Positions 11,201 through 22,005 of a stretch of 64,000 bases of DNA are shown here, piece by piece; the stretch's first letter is position 1, and each line of letters starts with the position of its first letter. The notes beneath the pieces are model-generated. The model made no database searches, was not told the origin of the DNA, and saw nothing but the letters and a program-made list of their open reading frames with translations. Source of the stretch: Lantana camara. Taxonomy: Eukaryota; Streptophyta; Magnoliopsida; Lamiales; Verbenaceae. The DNA is taken from contig CM074864.1 in the NCBI GenBank assembly GCA_037501455.1, positions 25,724,001 through 25,788,000 on the forward strand. Reading direction: 5' to 3'. The position numbers and the translations under genes are program-made.

Positions 11201-11430
11201 CTAGTTGAACCCGTTACTTGTTTTGAATGTTGATTTAAATGCTTCCGCTATCTTGTTTGATTGTTTGTATTGCTTCCGCACTCTGAGTTCGTCGAGTTAG
11301 ATCCGCCTAGCATAGCGTTTGTGTTTGTCTCCCGTTCGCTCTGATTCGGATTCGGGCATGGACTTCCATTTCATGGCCGGGTCTGGGTCTCAGTGCGGGG
11401 GATGTGGCATCCTCCGTTTGGGGTGTTCCA
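8276..11430 (+). mobile_element. solo LTR of the LARD Y family
   Basis: TGTGACGCCC...GTTCCA, 3155 bp, flanked by CGTGA (8271-8275) and TGTGA (11431-11435), a target duplication with one mismatch. The flanks join into uninterrupted copia LTR sequence. The start matches the reverse complement of 53741 downward and the end matches 43402 onward, so it is one LTR of the Y family without interior, primer site or polypurine tract. TATATATA at 8712-8719 precedes a CT-rich leader. It is about 800 bp shorter than Y's LTRs, mainly in the GC-rich leader section. Small open frames in it are not genes. Confidence 0.9.
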
Positions 11431-11661
11431 TGTGATATAGGCTCGTTTCATGAACCATTTCACCTAAATGGTAGAGTCCTAAATTCATCAGGATTAAGGG
11501 AGTTCTCATACATGCACAGCTAAAGTAAACGCATACCAAACAAGAGCATATAAAGAAGTGTTGCCTTAATTCGTTATTTTATTCAAAGATTATCTATGAT
11601 TACAATAAGGAAAAGTATAAAGCGGATATACAATCGGCTTTCTAGGGCACTATTCCGAACA

Positions 11662-14164
11662 ATTTACATATACATATGGCTTATAAGTCGTATGCATCGA
11701 AAACGAGCACGTTGCATTAGGGTTTAACTATAACCTAACGTCACCTTAAACCAAGCGAAGCCAAAGACAAGACGTATGATTCATCCTGGAATCAACCTAG
11801 CCGAAAAAACACCACCCCGGGTGTAATTGTACAAACTAAAGACAAAAAACAAGATTTAGACTCAAGAATGAACCACATAGACGTACGACATATGCTCGAG
11901 AACTTAAGAGATGCAATCACATAGGCATAACTCTTAATCACATCAATTTCATGCAAGAGAAAGCATCACATCAATTGATTTCTGATATTTCGTGCTAGTT
12001 AATTGATCTGGAATTCTTTGCAATTATGTGCTTAATGTGTTTTATATAAACATTAATATACTACTTGTTGCATTTATATTAAATTTTCATCGCAAGCATT
12101 AATTATGTGACTATTATGTGACATGAGCATGCCTCACCTGCATGCATTTATTTCAATAAAAGTTGTGAGTTACAGGTTGTAGACAGAATATCAAACCACG
12201 GCCAGTTGCTCGATAGTTTTGGGCTACTACCGAATTTGAGAAGGGTGTGCAAGTTGAGGCTAAAATGAGGGCGTCGAAGGAAAGTCAATTAATTATGTCC
12301 GATCGAAGTACAAGCTTGGGAATTACCTTTGGGTTATATCAACCGGATTCAACTTTCTAACACGACAGCCAGAAAGATTAAACAACCAGTTATGGAAATC
12401 AACACGTTCGGGATTTTACATTTGGGTAAGACAAGTTTATTTTCTGATGCAAGATAAATTGTCGTGTTGAGGAAATACATCGACAGATAGGGAACGGTAA
12501 AGGAAAGTACTCAAGAGAGGCAAAGTGTTAATTAGAAGGAGAATAACCGGATTGCTGTTAGCGAGTGATTCAAGGGTTGGAAGGAGAGAATTTCGACGAT
12601 GTTTAAATCGGGAGTTCTAATAATAAGGAAGAGGTATTCTGGGGAAATGACTCTAAAGATTACCAACCATGATGTGGTTGAATTGGAAGATATGGAGTAA
12701 CACGTCGACGCATTCAAACGTCAGAATCTCCCACTCGGATAATCAATTCACAGAAAGTGCTACCAAGGAATTTTAGGCTAAGGATCAAGTACGGAAAAAG
12801 TTTGAGGACAAGTTTATTAAGTTAGGATTCAAAGGATGAAATCCGAAATAAAAGACTTTATTAAAGGAAATTTGTACTACCAGAAATGACGCGCCTACCG
12901 GGCAAGGAAGTCTATTTCCTTCGAGGATAAGGTGAAGGAGATTGGGACATTAATTATTCAAGATTCAAGGTGTAGTTAAATTGAGGCTTAGTTAATTGGG
13001 AAGTAAATTCAAGTAGGAGAATAAGATCATTTCCATCAAGCTGGTAGATTCGGATTCATGAAAGGTAAGGAGCTTAGGATTCTATAACCGGGTGGAATGA
13101 GTTTATTTTTTCGGATTCAATTTGGAGGGTCGTGCAAGAGTGAGAATTGGAAGAGTGGAGTACCAAATGAAAATGATGACGGATGATAAGGAATTTTGGA
13201 AGGAAATTATATGCTCAGAAGTAGGTAAGTAAGAAGAAGAGTTCTATAACCGATTCAAATTGAAAGAGTAGACTTGAAGGGTTTCAGTCACGGTGGCAAC
13301 TTGGTGAATTAGGAGAATAACTGGAGACTTTTGGTTCGAGCAGGGTCAGGGAATTAATTCCATAAGTGGAAAAGAAATGGAATTCAAGAGTTCTTGTTTA
13401 GGGATTATATAGTTACCCAAGTTAACGCAAGGACAATTTTGGGATTTCAATCAAGAAAAGGATAAAGGAAGTTCAGCACTCCAGGGGATATAAAGTTGAA
13501 AGATAATCATGTTAAAGATTACGGTAATTGGGTAATTCAGATCCAAGCTGAATTGTCATGTTACGAGGTTACGTTAAAAGAAATAGAGCAACAAATGGAA
13601 ACGGTAAAGAAAGGCAAAGAGTTGCTGGAAGGTTGTCGAACGATCAAGTATAGACAAGTGGAGGGAGAGTTCAGTTAACTAATCGAACTTCTAACAAGCA
13701 AACAAGGGAGTTTGGATCAAAGTGACAATCGTGACGAGGATTCGGGCAAATTGGGGAGCAACTACTAAAGAATAAGCTAGATGTTAACTTCGTGAGCACA
13801 GAAGACTTCGGGCTTCAGAAATCATACTACTGAGCTGTGGGAATGCTCAAGTGAATGTTGGGTAAATCTAAAGAATAGAAGACCGTGGGGAAAACAAGAA
13901 ATGATTACTAGTTCCAGACAGGATTATGATTCAACACACAAGGAATTTCATGTCGAGATAAATTTTCCATTACGCCGGTGACATGTTCAATGCATACATA
14001 AGCACGTGCATCATACGCTACTTTAATTTTAAATTTCTTTACATATATGTGATTCTCTGATTGAACTTAATTGCTCCAATGTGCTGAATTATTATTATTT
14101 CCAAGTGAGCTACGTGCATTGGCATATTAATTCAACATGCATATTCAGTGTCTTGAATTACAGG
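11662..14164 (+). other. X interior, non-coding
   Basis: About 2.5 kb with stops in all frames apart from a 60-residue frame at 13496-13678 that I do not recognise. Acceptor-like TTACAG occurs near 12176 and again at 14158-14163, directly before the ATG of the zinc-knuckle frame. The sequence may be worn gag or leader, but I see no motif that proves it. Confidence 0.5.
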
Positions 14165-14953
14165 ATGTCTCAAGGCCACCCTCCTCAGGAACAGACACCT
14201 AGGGTTTCTTCACATTTACCCCCTCCGGTTCAGCCTCAGGAGTTTTTCGAGTCTTTGGTTCGTTTAGTGGATCAGAAGATAGAAGAGTATGTTGTCTCCG
14301 AGTCGCGAGTCTTAACATCACAGCCGGGCCAAATTTCGATAACATTTAGGGAATTTCAGAACCAACCATCCTCAAGACCCTTTGAAGGAAACAAGGATTC
14401 CACCGGATCACAACTCAAGAAAATCAAAAGGGTGTGGGAACTAACTCCGAGTGACTCCCAAGAAAAGGACCGAGGGACTACTCTGTTTGAGACGAGAAGG
14501 TCTAATCCTCACCCCGGACAGGCTTCAGGTTCGAAGTCGGGACAGCTTTCCGGCAAAGGAAAGCGGCCTATCTCTTATCATACCCCGGCACTTCAGGAAA
14601 GGTCTCGCAAGAAAAAGAAGCAACCACTTGGATCGAGTTCGGGAACTTCGCGTATCCCTGTTTCAGCAACATCTTCCGGGAAACTTCTTTGCAGTTATTG
14701 TGGACGTGATAACCACACCTATGACGGCTGTAGGAAACGGTTGGGATTATGTCTCTACTGCGGGAGTGATGAGCATCACATAGACACTTGCTCAAGGCTA
14801 CGAGGGAGAGCTACCGGGGGTGAAAGATCACCAGTGCGAGTGCGGGAAGGTGTTCGCGAGAGGGGAGTGCAAAATGTAAATGCGAATCGGGTCCGGGAAG
14901 AAGAAGGTACCAGTTACATGCGTAGTGCAACCATCGGTGAACGGTACATTTAG
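14165..14953 (+). CDS. stand-alone Gag-like double zinc-knuckle protein (X)
   Basis: A 262-residue frame, MSQGHPPQEQTPRVSSHLPP..., with a short hydrophobic/charged N-terminal patch (EFFESLVRLVDQKIEEYV), a long polar basic middle (RSRKKKKQP) and two zinc knuckles: C176-X2-C179-X4-H184-X4-C189 and C196-X2-C199-X4-H204-X4-C209. The pair spaced by a short Gly-containing linker resembles nucleocapsid of Tekay/Del-type gypsy elements. The capsid domain that normally precedes it is absent and no protease follows. The ATG chosen lies two bases after TTACAG, a possible splice acceptor; an upstream in-frame start (14081) is less likely. The frame is open in an otherwise gene-free element, which hints at recent function. 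RNA binding is inferred from the knuckles. Confidence 0.7.
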   Translation: MSQGHPPQEQTPRVSSHLPPPVQPQEFFESLVRLVDQKIEEYVVSESRVLTSQPGQISITFREFQNQPSSRPFEGNKDSTGSQLKKIKRVWELTPSDSQEKDRGTTLFETRRSNPHPGQASGSKSGQLSGKGKRPISYHTPALQERSRKKKKQPLGSSSGTSRIPVSATSSGKLLCSYCGRDNHTYDGCRKRLGLCLYCGSDEHHIDTCSRLRGRATGGERSPVRVREGVRERGVQNVNANRVREEEGTSYMRSATIGERYI

Positions 14954-15161
14954 TCATGCATACCACGCGCATTACTGATTTTATTGTTATTGTATTTAAT
15001 CTCTTGTGCATTGCCAACTAGTTAATTATGAGTGATAAGTATGTGCTTAATTGGTTTAGTTGTCTAGATGATATTTGTGAAAGTATTATGATCCTAAGTA
15101 TCTATGTAACATTCATGCCATTATTTTCGCTATCAACTCCTTGAACTACTTCAGTGCTTGT

Positions 15162-15289
15162 GAGAGACGGGGCTCTCTCCTTTTCTGTGGAGAGACGGGG
15201 CTCTCTCACTCCTTGGTGAGAAACGGGGTTCTCACTTCTTGTGAAAGACGGGGTTCTTTCATTCCTTATTCAAGAGACGGGGTTCTCTT
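15162..15289 (+). repeat. covarying hairpin array upstream of PPT (X)
   Basis: Five inverted repeats with centres about 26-29 bp apart and a conserved loop (CGGGGC/T or ACGGGG): 15162-15179 GAGAGA/TCTCTC; 15190-15207 GAGAGA/TCTCTC; 15216-15235 GTGAGAA/TTCTCAC; 15242-15261 TGAAAGA/TCTTTCA; 15272-15289 AAGAGA/TCTCTT. Stems differ between units but pair within each. Y has the equivalent array at 47693-48030. Confidence 0.9.
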
Positions 15290-15321
15290 ATAAATTGTGC
15301 ATCTTTTTAAAACTTAACAGT

Positions 15322-15358
15322 GGACCTGGGGACCAGGTCCTTTTTAAGGGGGGAGAGT
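15322..15358 (+). promoter_or_regulatory. PPT with adjacent hairpin (X)
   Basis: The hairpin 15322-15340 has arms GGACCTGG/CCAGGTCC around GGA. The polypurine tract AAGGGGGGAGAGT (15346-15358) abuts the LTR start TGTAACGCCCC. The tract primes plus-strand DNA synthesis in LTR elements. Y has the same hairpin with one base pair exchanged (47383-47401). Confidence 0.85.
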
Positions 15359-16263
15359 TGTAACGCCCCGGTTTTTATTTATTAATATCTTATGTCTAAA
15401 ATACCTTTATAAATTATATTTTATAATACTTTCATGAGATTTTATTAATTTATATCAAATTGAGAATTCCTTTCAAGATTTGAAACTATTTATTTCGTGA
15501 AATAATTACCGAAAATTATTTAATTGTCAACTTGGCCCTATACGTTCATTCTTTTAAACTTAGGGACCGAATTGCATGGAAACCTTTGAGGACTAAAGTG
15601 ATCACTTTCCAAACTTGATATCCTTAATTGATTAACTTAAATAACTTGGAGGGTTTAATTGCAAATATTACATATTTCCTAAATATCACGGTGTATCTCT
15701 CCTAGCTTCCAAACTCATTTTCATTCTTGATCTTTCATCACATTTGCTTCTTGCTCTCACCGAACCACCACTCCAAAGCAAGGAAGAAGAAGAGAATTAA
15801 TCATTTCATCAAGATTCTCCCAAGAAATAATCCAAGTTTGGAGCTTGAGCATCATCTTCATCTTCTTCATCCATTTCTTTCATTCAAGGTTGGTTTTCCA
15901 TGAATTGGTGATTCTTGAGCATATTTAATTGAGCTAGGGTTTGAGGATTGCATGCTAGATGAACTCCTTGTTGTGCAAAGCATGATTAATTGATCATATC
16001 TTGAATTATGGCATGAGTAATTCATGAGATTCTTGAATAATTGATATGAATGATCAAGTATGATCATGGGTGTGGAATCTTGAATTCTTGATGATCTTGT
16101 GTGTTTTGAGTGTTTAAGTGTTAGGATATTATTTCTTGAACCTATATGCATCATATTTCCAGAAAGCATGAATTGGTTGATTGAAAATGGAATTTTGCTT
16201 GCTTTGTTGATCATTCCCGTAGCCTCCCCTGTTTTTCCTCTGTTCTTCACATTTGCAGAAACA

Positions 16264-16488
16264 GGGAACGGCCGTTCCCAGCCTCAAGGCGTTGTGGGAA
16301 CGGGCGTTCCCACCTTTTCAAATGATTTGGGCGGCCGAGCATGGGAACGGCCGTTCCCATTTTAGCCTTGAGCCGGAAGGGCCGTTCCCAGCTTGCGTGC
16401 GCTTTAAAAGGGGAAAACGCTGGAACGTTTTTGGGAGGAATGGGAACGACCGTTCCCATTTACAAAGGCACCCCGGAACGGCCGTTCC
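16264..16488 (+). repeat. GGGAACG-SS-CGTTCCC palindrome cluster (X LTR)
   Basis: 16264-16279 GGGAACGGCCGTTCCC (perfect); 16294-16313 arms GTGGGAACG/CGTTCCCAC; 16341-16360 perfect, arms ATGGGAACGG/CCGTTCCCAT; 16440-16459 arms ATGGGAACG/CGTTCCCAT around AC; 16475-16488 GGAACGGCCGTTCC. A worn unit lies near 16376-16391. The core is ACG-SS-CGT in nearly all. Confidence 0.92.
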
Positions 16489-17270
16489 CACCTCTCTGAC
16501 AGAACAAATGTGACTGCATAAAATTACAATTTTAGCCCCTCGATCCAACGACTTCCTTGACCCCGAATTGCTGTAAAACGTGCTAATATGATGTGAAACA
16601 ACATGTTATCATACCACATTGCATTTTCGTGATCATCTCGATACATTTCCGCCGTTCGTCACATTTTGGGCATTTTAGGTCATGTCTCATGAATAAGTGT
16701 CGTGTTTGCACAGGTCACGTGGGTAGTGTAACGCCCCTGTTTTTCAGTTTAAATAATGTGGCGTATTTGTTTATAAATTGCGCGATTCAATTATTTAATT
16801 ATATAATTACTTGTTCATAAGTGTTTTTATTTGATTTAAACTATAAACTATTAATATTTAATTTAATTCATTTTAATTCTACTTTGATATTTAGTGTTAA
16901 ATTCTCAATTAAGGTTTTGTGTTATCTTAACTATTTCGGTAATTCTGTTAATTAAGTTCAACATGTTATTAGCTGGTTATAATTTAATTAAAATGGAATT
17001 TAAGTTTTAGTAACTAAATTTTAACGTTATGAATTCGTTCTTGCGCATGAGTGTTCTATTTGTGCTTCGTTCTTCTATGTAATGATATCGGATTGGTATG
17101 GAAATTTAATATGTCGTAAATATGTGTGTTATGAACATGCCTATATGCTCGGTTTATGTTCTCGGATTCATTTGGCGTGTTTATGAATTTAATTTGATTT
17201 TTTGGAACCAAGTCGGGGGCTAACGAGCAATTAGCGCACCCTTGGTTCCGTACGTGATATCTTGAGCTCG

Positions 17271-17290
17271 GGAATTCGGATTCGAATTCC
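17271..17290 (+). repeat. GAATTC-type inverted repeat in solo LTR
   Basis: Arms GGAATTCG/CGAATTCC around GATT, just after TTGAGCTCG. The same block (GAGCTC next to GAATTC) lies in LTR Z (61595-61628) and LTR W (about 57851-57873), so it is a conserved position of this LTR superfamily. Confidence 0.75.
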
Positions 17291-18548
17291 GACACCTCCA
17301 TTGCCTTCGTATCGACGATCCGGAGACAATGGAACAAGCCTCATACCTTTTTGAGATCATTAAGACCTCTGAAATCCAACCGTAACGAGCAACTCGTGCA
17401 AGAAGAACTTCTTTTGGTTGACTAGTCTTCATGGTGGGACCCCATAACACCTCTTAACCTAACCATACCTTAACCATGACTTTTGTACCTAGAGTTAACT
17501 CCTTCCTCTCCCTTTTAGCAGCAAAAACCGAACCATATCTCCCTCATTTCTGCTGAGCCTGATCGAGAGAGGGGAGAAGAGAAGAAAGGAAGAAACCCTT
17601 GGCCCTTTGTGATTTTGGAGCTCAAATCACCATCTTCTTTCACCAAATCTTCAAGGTATGAATATTTATGTCTTCTCTACTCTATTATACTTGATTTCAT
17701 CTCCTTACATCATGATTTGGATCAGTTTTGGTTAGGGTTTGGGCTAAGAGCATGAATAGGGTTTTTGGGGAAATTTGCTCTTATGATCTTGTTTGCTTGT
17801 GTAACCGATTTCCTTGTTTGTAAATGACTATATGAGCTTGTTTCTTGGCTCTTTTCTTTCCTAACTGATAGTATATGAGATTAGGAGGATTTCATCTCTT
17901 GACCCTTTAATGAAATTAGGAGATATGGAGCTCCAAACTTGATGATCAAACTACTTCCCCTGTTTTCGAACTGCTGTGAGAAATATTGTATTGTTGCTTG
18001 ATCAAATGGTCTCCATTTCGTGTGAAATTGCTTGGAGTTGATGTATACTCAGTGTTATATATGTTAGCATTCATGTTTCAAGTATTTGGATCCATTTGAA
18101 GCCTCAAAACCGGAATACATGGCCTGTTTCTATGCATGCTCCATGACAGATTTGTTGCTGTTGCCTATGTGTGGTTGTTGGTCACCCTAATGTGCTTTAA
18201 ATTGTGCCATTTTGCATATATATGATGTATATTAGTTTTTTAGTATGTTAGCATGCTTTCCCCAAAGTTTCAGATCCAAACTCAACCCCTAAGTACGTGA
18301 TCAAGGCATGATAGAATCATTAGGGTTCATATGTGCGATTTTGGCAACCCAGTTTTGTTGCATGGATTCAGTGATCTTAACGTGTGATTTAGCCTTTGCA
18401 CTCTAAATGAAAAATGTTCATAACATGCCAAATATGTTTTATATTAAGTTTCAGAGCATTTGGAGTTCATTTGGTATGTTTTTGGATTGAGTTTGTAAGG
18501 GATCAGTTTTGCCGGTTTAACTTTGTGAACGGTTTTGGTTCTGTACCG

Positions 18549-18673
18549 TGACACCCCCGTGTCTCATTTACTCATAAGAGTGAGACACGGGCGTGTCACA
18601 CCTTCTGGGCAGCTCTGTACTGAGCCACGCCCGTGGCTCAGTTTGGCTAAGGAAGGTGACACCCCCGTGTCCC
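18549..18673 (+). repeat. GTGACACG-type palindrome cluster (solo LTR)
   Basis: Units: 18549-18566 (GTGACACCCCCGTGTCTC, imperfect); 18582-18599 (arms GACACG/CGTGTC around GG); 18621-18640 (arms TGAGCCACG/CGTGGCTCA around CC); 18657-18673 (GTGACACCCCCGTGTCC, imperfect). The central ACG-SS-CGT is the same as in the other two palindrome families although the arms are unrelated. Confidence 0.88.
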
Positions 18674-19548
18674 TTCCCCTGTGCAGTCCGTGTTGCTTCC
18701 TTTTCGGTTTTTGATTTGTTTCACCTCCTTAATGGCTTTATCTCCTTTTGTGTTGAAATATGAACTTGTTTTACTATATTTTAGGAGTAATATGGTGTAA
18801 TTTCATGGCTTTTGGATGTGTTATAGGCATGCTTTTACGTAATGCCGTTTATGTGTGTTTATACGTCGTTTATGAATCGCATAACTTATCTTTCATATCA
18901 TATGATTTCTTCTTGTTGTCAAACCTTGGAAATATGCTATCTTATGTAATAGGAGGTATATAGTAGCTTGTTGGGAGAGCTTGAATATGTTCTATGCTCC
19001 TAATTGAGTTCTTGAAATAAATTGATTGGACATATGAATTGAAGAATTTGAGTGATTTATGATCGAACAAGTGAATGAATTGGTTATATGATTTTCATGA
19101 CTTAATATGATCTTTATGCCTTCATATCATGATTGTGCATTGCCGTGCGTCATATATGGTTCATTTAGAGTCTTGAGTCTCACGAACACGTCTTGTGGTC
19201 TTTTGTACAGTTTGTCTCCAGGGTGGAGAGCTTTTGATCGTTCAGGCACTTGGTGCTCGATCCTTGTTTCTTCACGGTTAAGGTGAGGGTGGTTTTCGTT
19301 TTAGCTATGTAACAAACCCTACAACCCTTATGTGAAAAGCTTTGGCCAAAACCTTATGATTATATATATATTTGGTTTTCAAATGAAGTTATCGAGTAAA
19401 TTCTTCTGAATTATACGTATGAGCGTATATGAGCTTAAAAATGGTTTTGTAATGAGGCTATGCTCCAAACCGTGTGTCTTCATGCTAGCTACGGAATAGG
19501 ATGACACGGAGAGGTACGTATATAGCATATGCCGAATTACACGGTAAG

Positions 19549-19625
19549 GTATTTATGAATTATGTTATGTACTTATGAATTATGATATGTATGTATGAAT
19601 TATGTTATGTACTTATGAATTGATA
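19549..19625 (+). repeat. short tandem repeat of about 20 bp
   Basis: About four degenerate copies of TATGTACTTATGAATTATGT. The reverse complement occurs at the same place in the related LTR (about 63085-63155). Confidence 0.8.
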
Positions 19626-20921
19626 TGTTTTGGCGAGATTATGCAAATATGATATGTTCACGGGCCCCAGGACTTAGTATATGTGGCTAACCGAGGAAGC
19701 AAGGGCTGACGGGGATCCCATATACTAGTCCCAACAAACTACGGTGATACCGGCCCTCGCTAGGAGGTTTAGCGGGGAATGGGAGCTGAGTGCCCTTGGG
19801 GGAGTCATGAAACCCCATTGGCCTATGATTGAGGTGGTCGGGTCTTGCAAGCCCGTCCACCACCCGGAGGAAGAAGGTTGGTTAGGATTTATGCCTCTTC
19901 TTATGTATATGTTTTGATAGAATTATGCACCGTGCGGGAATGCCGGGACACGGATTGCCCAAACGCATATGTTTATGTTATGATTTATGGTCTGTGTGTA
20001 TTATGATATATTGCCTGATCGCCTAATCAATATATTACTGATATTTATGTACACGGTCGGAGTTTGGATGGAGGTTGTGCACGCTCACTCGCCGAGCCTT
20101 ATATTTATGTATGATTTATGAATGGAATGAATTTAATATGAATTAGTCGTAAAAGTCGAGCATTGTTTATCTATTTTCTTGTCCTTTTTGGGAACTAAAT
20201 TCAAATAAAACCTTGCTCGGGATTTATGACTTGCATGTGCATGTTTTATATATATGTATCTCTCCTGCTCACTCAGTCTTCTAGAGACTGACCCCTCTCC
20301 CTCCCCACTCTTTTAGTGTGCAGGTTTGATCTTTGGAGTTTCGGGCTAGGCGGAGGTGTTGGAGTTTTAAGTTGGTCGAGTTAGGTTAGGAGAGTCTTTG
20401 CACTCACTCATGTATTGAATTTATGTCTGTATCGATTCTATGGTATCATGAACTTGAATAATTATGTAATCATAATTGAATTGTTTTATTGGACTGTAAT
20501 TATGAGTTTAAAAGAGGCCTGAAGAGCCCAATTCTAGTTATGGTTGATATGATTGAACTCTGGCTTTGCTATGCTTTTACTTTGTGAATTGGTATTCGTT
20601 GCAGGGTCTAGCTCCGCCTGGCTTAGGAAGGTTTTTATGTTTGTCTCCCGTTCGCTAGGGTTTGATACGGGTGCGGATTTACAATTTCGTTACTCGTGTT
20701 GAGCCTTAGTGCGGGGGATGTGGTGCCTCACGTGCGGGGTGCTACAGGTAGGGAGGAGGAGCAAGCTCCGTAGGCCGTGCCTACTTGTCCTTGTTGGTAT
20801 AGGTGAGGTTTAATTGTTAGTTACATAGAACCCGTATACCCCTTATGTGATATTTTGGCCAAAATAGTATTTACGTTTACACTTTCTATAAATCATTAAT
20901 CATTTCAAGCCAGGTTCAAGT

Positions 20922-20940
20922 AAGCAAGCAAGCAAGCAAG
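20922..20940 (+). repeat. AAGC microsatellite
   Basis: Four to five copies of AAGC in the distal part of the X LTR. Confidence 0.85.
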
Positions 20941-22005
20941 TCAGGTATTGTTTCATGCATGTTTAGGCGAGTAGCATGACGGTTACGTTTGGGCCCGAGG
21001 GTAGTGACTAGAGCCAACCGGGAAAGCAAGGGCTGACGGGTAACTCTGGCGCTATCCTCACCATGTTAGGGGTCACCCCTGAATCCACTAGGAGGTTAGT
21101 GGAGGAAGGAGCTCCGGGCTTAGGGATTCATGTACCCTCTGCTCAATGAGATTGGATGTTGGGGCCTTGCAATCCCTTCATCAAACCGGAGGGAAAAGGA
21201 GACTGGGGACGAGTCCGGCACCACGGATGCGCCTCGGGTTATTGCATGATTGTCATTTCATGAACGTGTTATATGAGTACACTATCGCACGATTGCACGA
21301 TAAGTGAATTGCATGATCACCTATTGACTATTAAACAAGCAAGCATGTTCATGTTCATTGGGAGTAAGGTTGGAGACCGCCCTCACTCGCCGGGGCCATG
21401 TATTGATTGATTGCATGAAATGATCCAGTAATTAATATGGATAGTTGTAATCTCGGGCGAGTTCTTTATTATTATGAATTTATAATATTTTAATTATAAA
21501 ACCTTACCCGAGGTTATAACTTGCATGTGATTGCGCTAATATATATGTACGCCCCTCACTTAGTCTTCGGTAGACTGATACTTCACTTTTCAGGTACTTG
21601 AGAGCCGGTCGTGCTAGGCGGGAGTCTGGTCCAGTCTTGCATTGTCACGAGTCTAGCAGTGCACCGTCATGTATATATTTCACTACTTCTCACGTTATGT
21701 CTATTGTTATCACATTTTGAATACTTGATCATGTTTAAGAGATGATAATGTATTGATAAGTTAGTTGGTATCTACGTATCTATCTGATAAATATGGTACC
21801 TATATGTATATATGAAATAATGCTTCCGTTTTTAATTGTTATGCATTGGTTTGTATTGTTTTGGGGTTTAGTCCCGCCTAGCTCGTCTTTTCTTTTCTTG
21901 GTCACCCGTTCGCTATAGGTTAGTTCGTGTACGGATTGTCCATTTCGTATGTGGATCGGCCTATAGTGCGGGGGTGTGGTACCTCCACGTGTTCGGGGTG
22001 CTACA

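Larger units (their letters stand above)
3666..11661 (-). mobile_element. Ty1/copia element 1 (5' LTR, leader, gag, protease start)
   Basis: Minus-strand copia element read from its 5' LTR (11661 down to 6575), primer site, long leader and gag to the first codons of protease, where element C interrupts it. The rest of pol should lie left of the window beyond C. The right end (...TTCCGAACA, 11661) abuts the non-coding interior of X, so copia 1 is inserted in X; candidate duplication ATTTA at 11662-11666. Its 5' LTR is itself split by a solo LTR at 8276-11430. LTR, leader and gag match copia 2. Confidence 0.9.
6575..11661 (-). repeat. 5' LTR of copia 1, split by a solo LTR
   Basis: The LTR runs TGTTCGGAATAG... 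(minus strand from 11661) to ...CCAACA (6575), about 1.93 kb without the insertion 8276-11430. It matches both LTRs of copia 2. TATATATA lies at 6960-6967, with four CACGTG boxes upstream of it. The TGTTAGG end of copia 2 is TGTTCGG here. Confidence 0.9.
16727..20746 (+). mobile_element. solo LTR, 4.0 kb, inserted in X LTR
   Basis: TGTAACGCCCC...GGGTGCTACA, 4020 bp, flanked by the perfect duplication GGTAG (16722-16726 and 20747-20751). No primer site, polypurine tract or second LTR lies inside, so it is a recombined solo LTR. A CT- and GA-rich leader ends in a donor-like AAGGTATGA near 17655. The same family lies on the minus strand from 61954. A frame at 18760-18963 has a related counterpart at 63755-63943 but only because the LTRs are homologous. 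Confidence 0.92.
11662..22005 (+). mobile_element. LARD-like Ty3/gypsy element X, 3' portion
   Basis: Plus-strand element: non-coding interior, a zinc-knuckle frame, a hairpin array, a polypurine tract and a 3' LTR (15359-22005) that is split by a solo LTR. There is no pol. It ends ...GGGTGCTACA at 22005, and the next base resumes the LTR of A (compare 56450 onward), so X is inserted in A's 3' LTR; candidate duplication CATTA. Its left part lies outside the window beyond copia 1. The double CCHC and large LTRs suggest a Tekay/Del (chromovirus) origin; this is inferred. Confidence 0.8.
15359..22005 (+). repeat. 3' LTR of X, split by a solo LTR
   Basis: TGTAACGCCCCGG at 15359 to GGGTGCTACA at 22005; about 2.6 kb without the insertion 16727-20746 and its duplicated GGTAG. 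A CT-rich leader-like stretch (15700-15890) is followed by the palindrome cluster 16264-16488. The distal part (20752-22005) matches the general end of large-LTR families here (GCTAGGCGG, CACCCGTTCGCT, GTGCGGGG). Small open frames around the palindromes arise from the repeats and are not genes. Confidence 0.85.

Noticed and set aside
16099..16513. Frames across the GGGAACG palindromes
   Set aside because: They are translations of the palindromic repeats on both strands and are not kept in Z.
18760..18963. Small hydrophobic protein with a homologue at 63755-63943
   Set aside because: Both are the same LTR region in two copies. The similarity breaks by a frame shift near the end, as expected for non-coding DNA.
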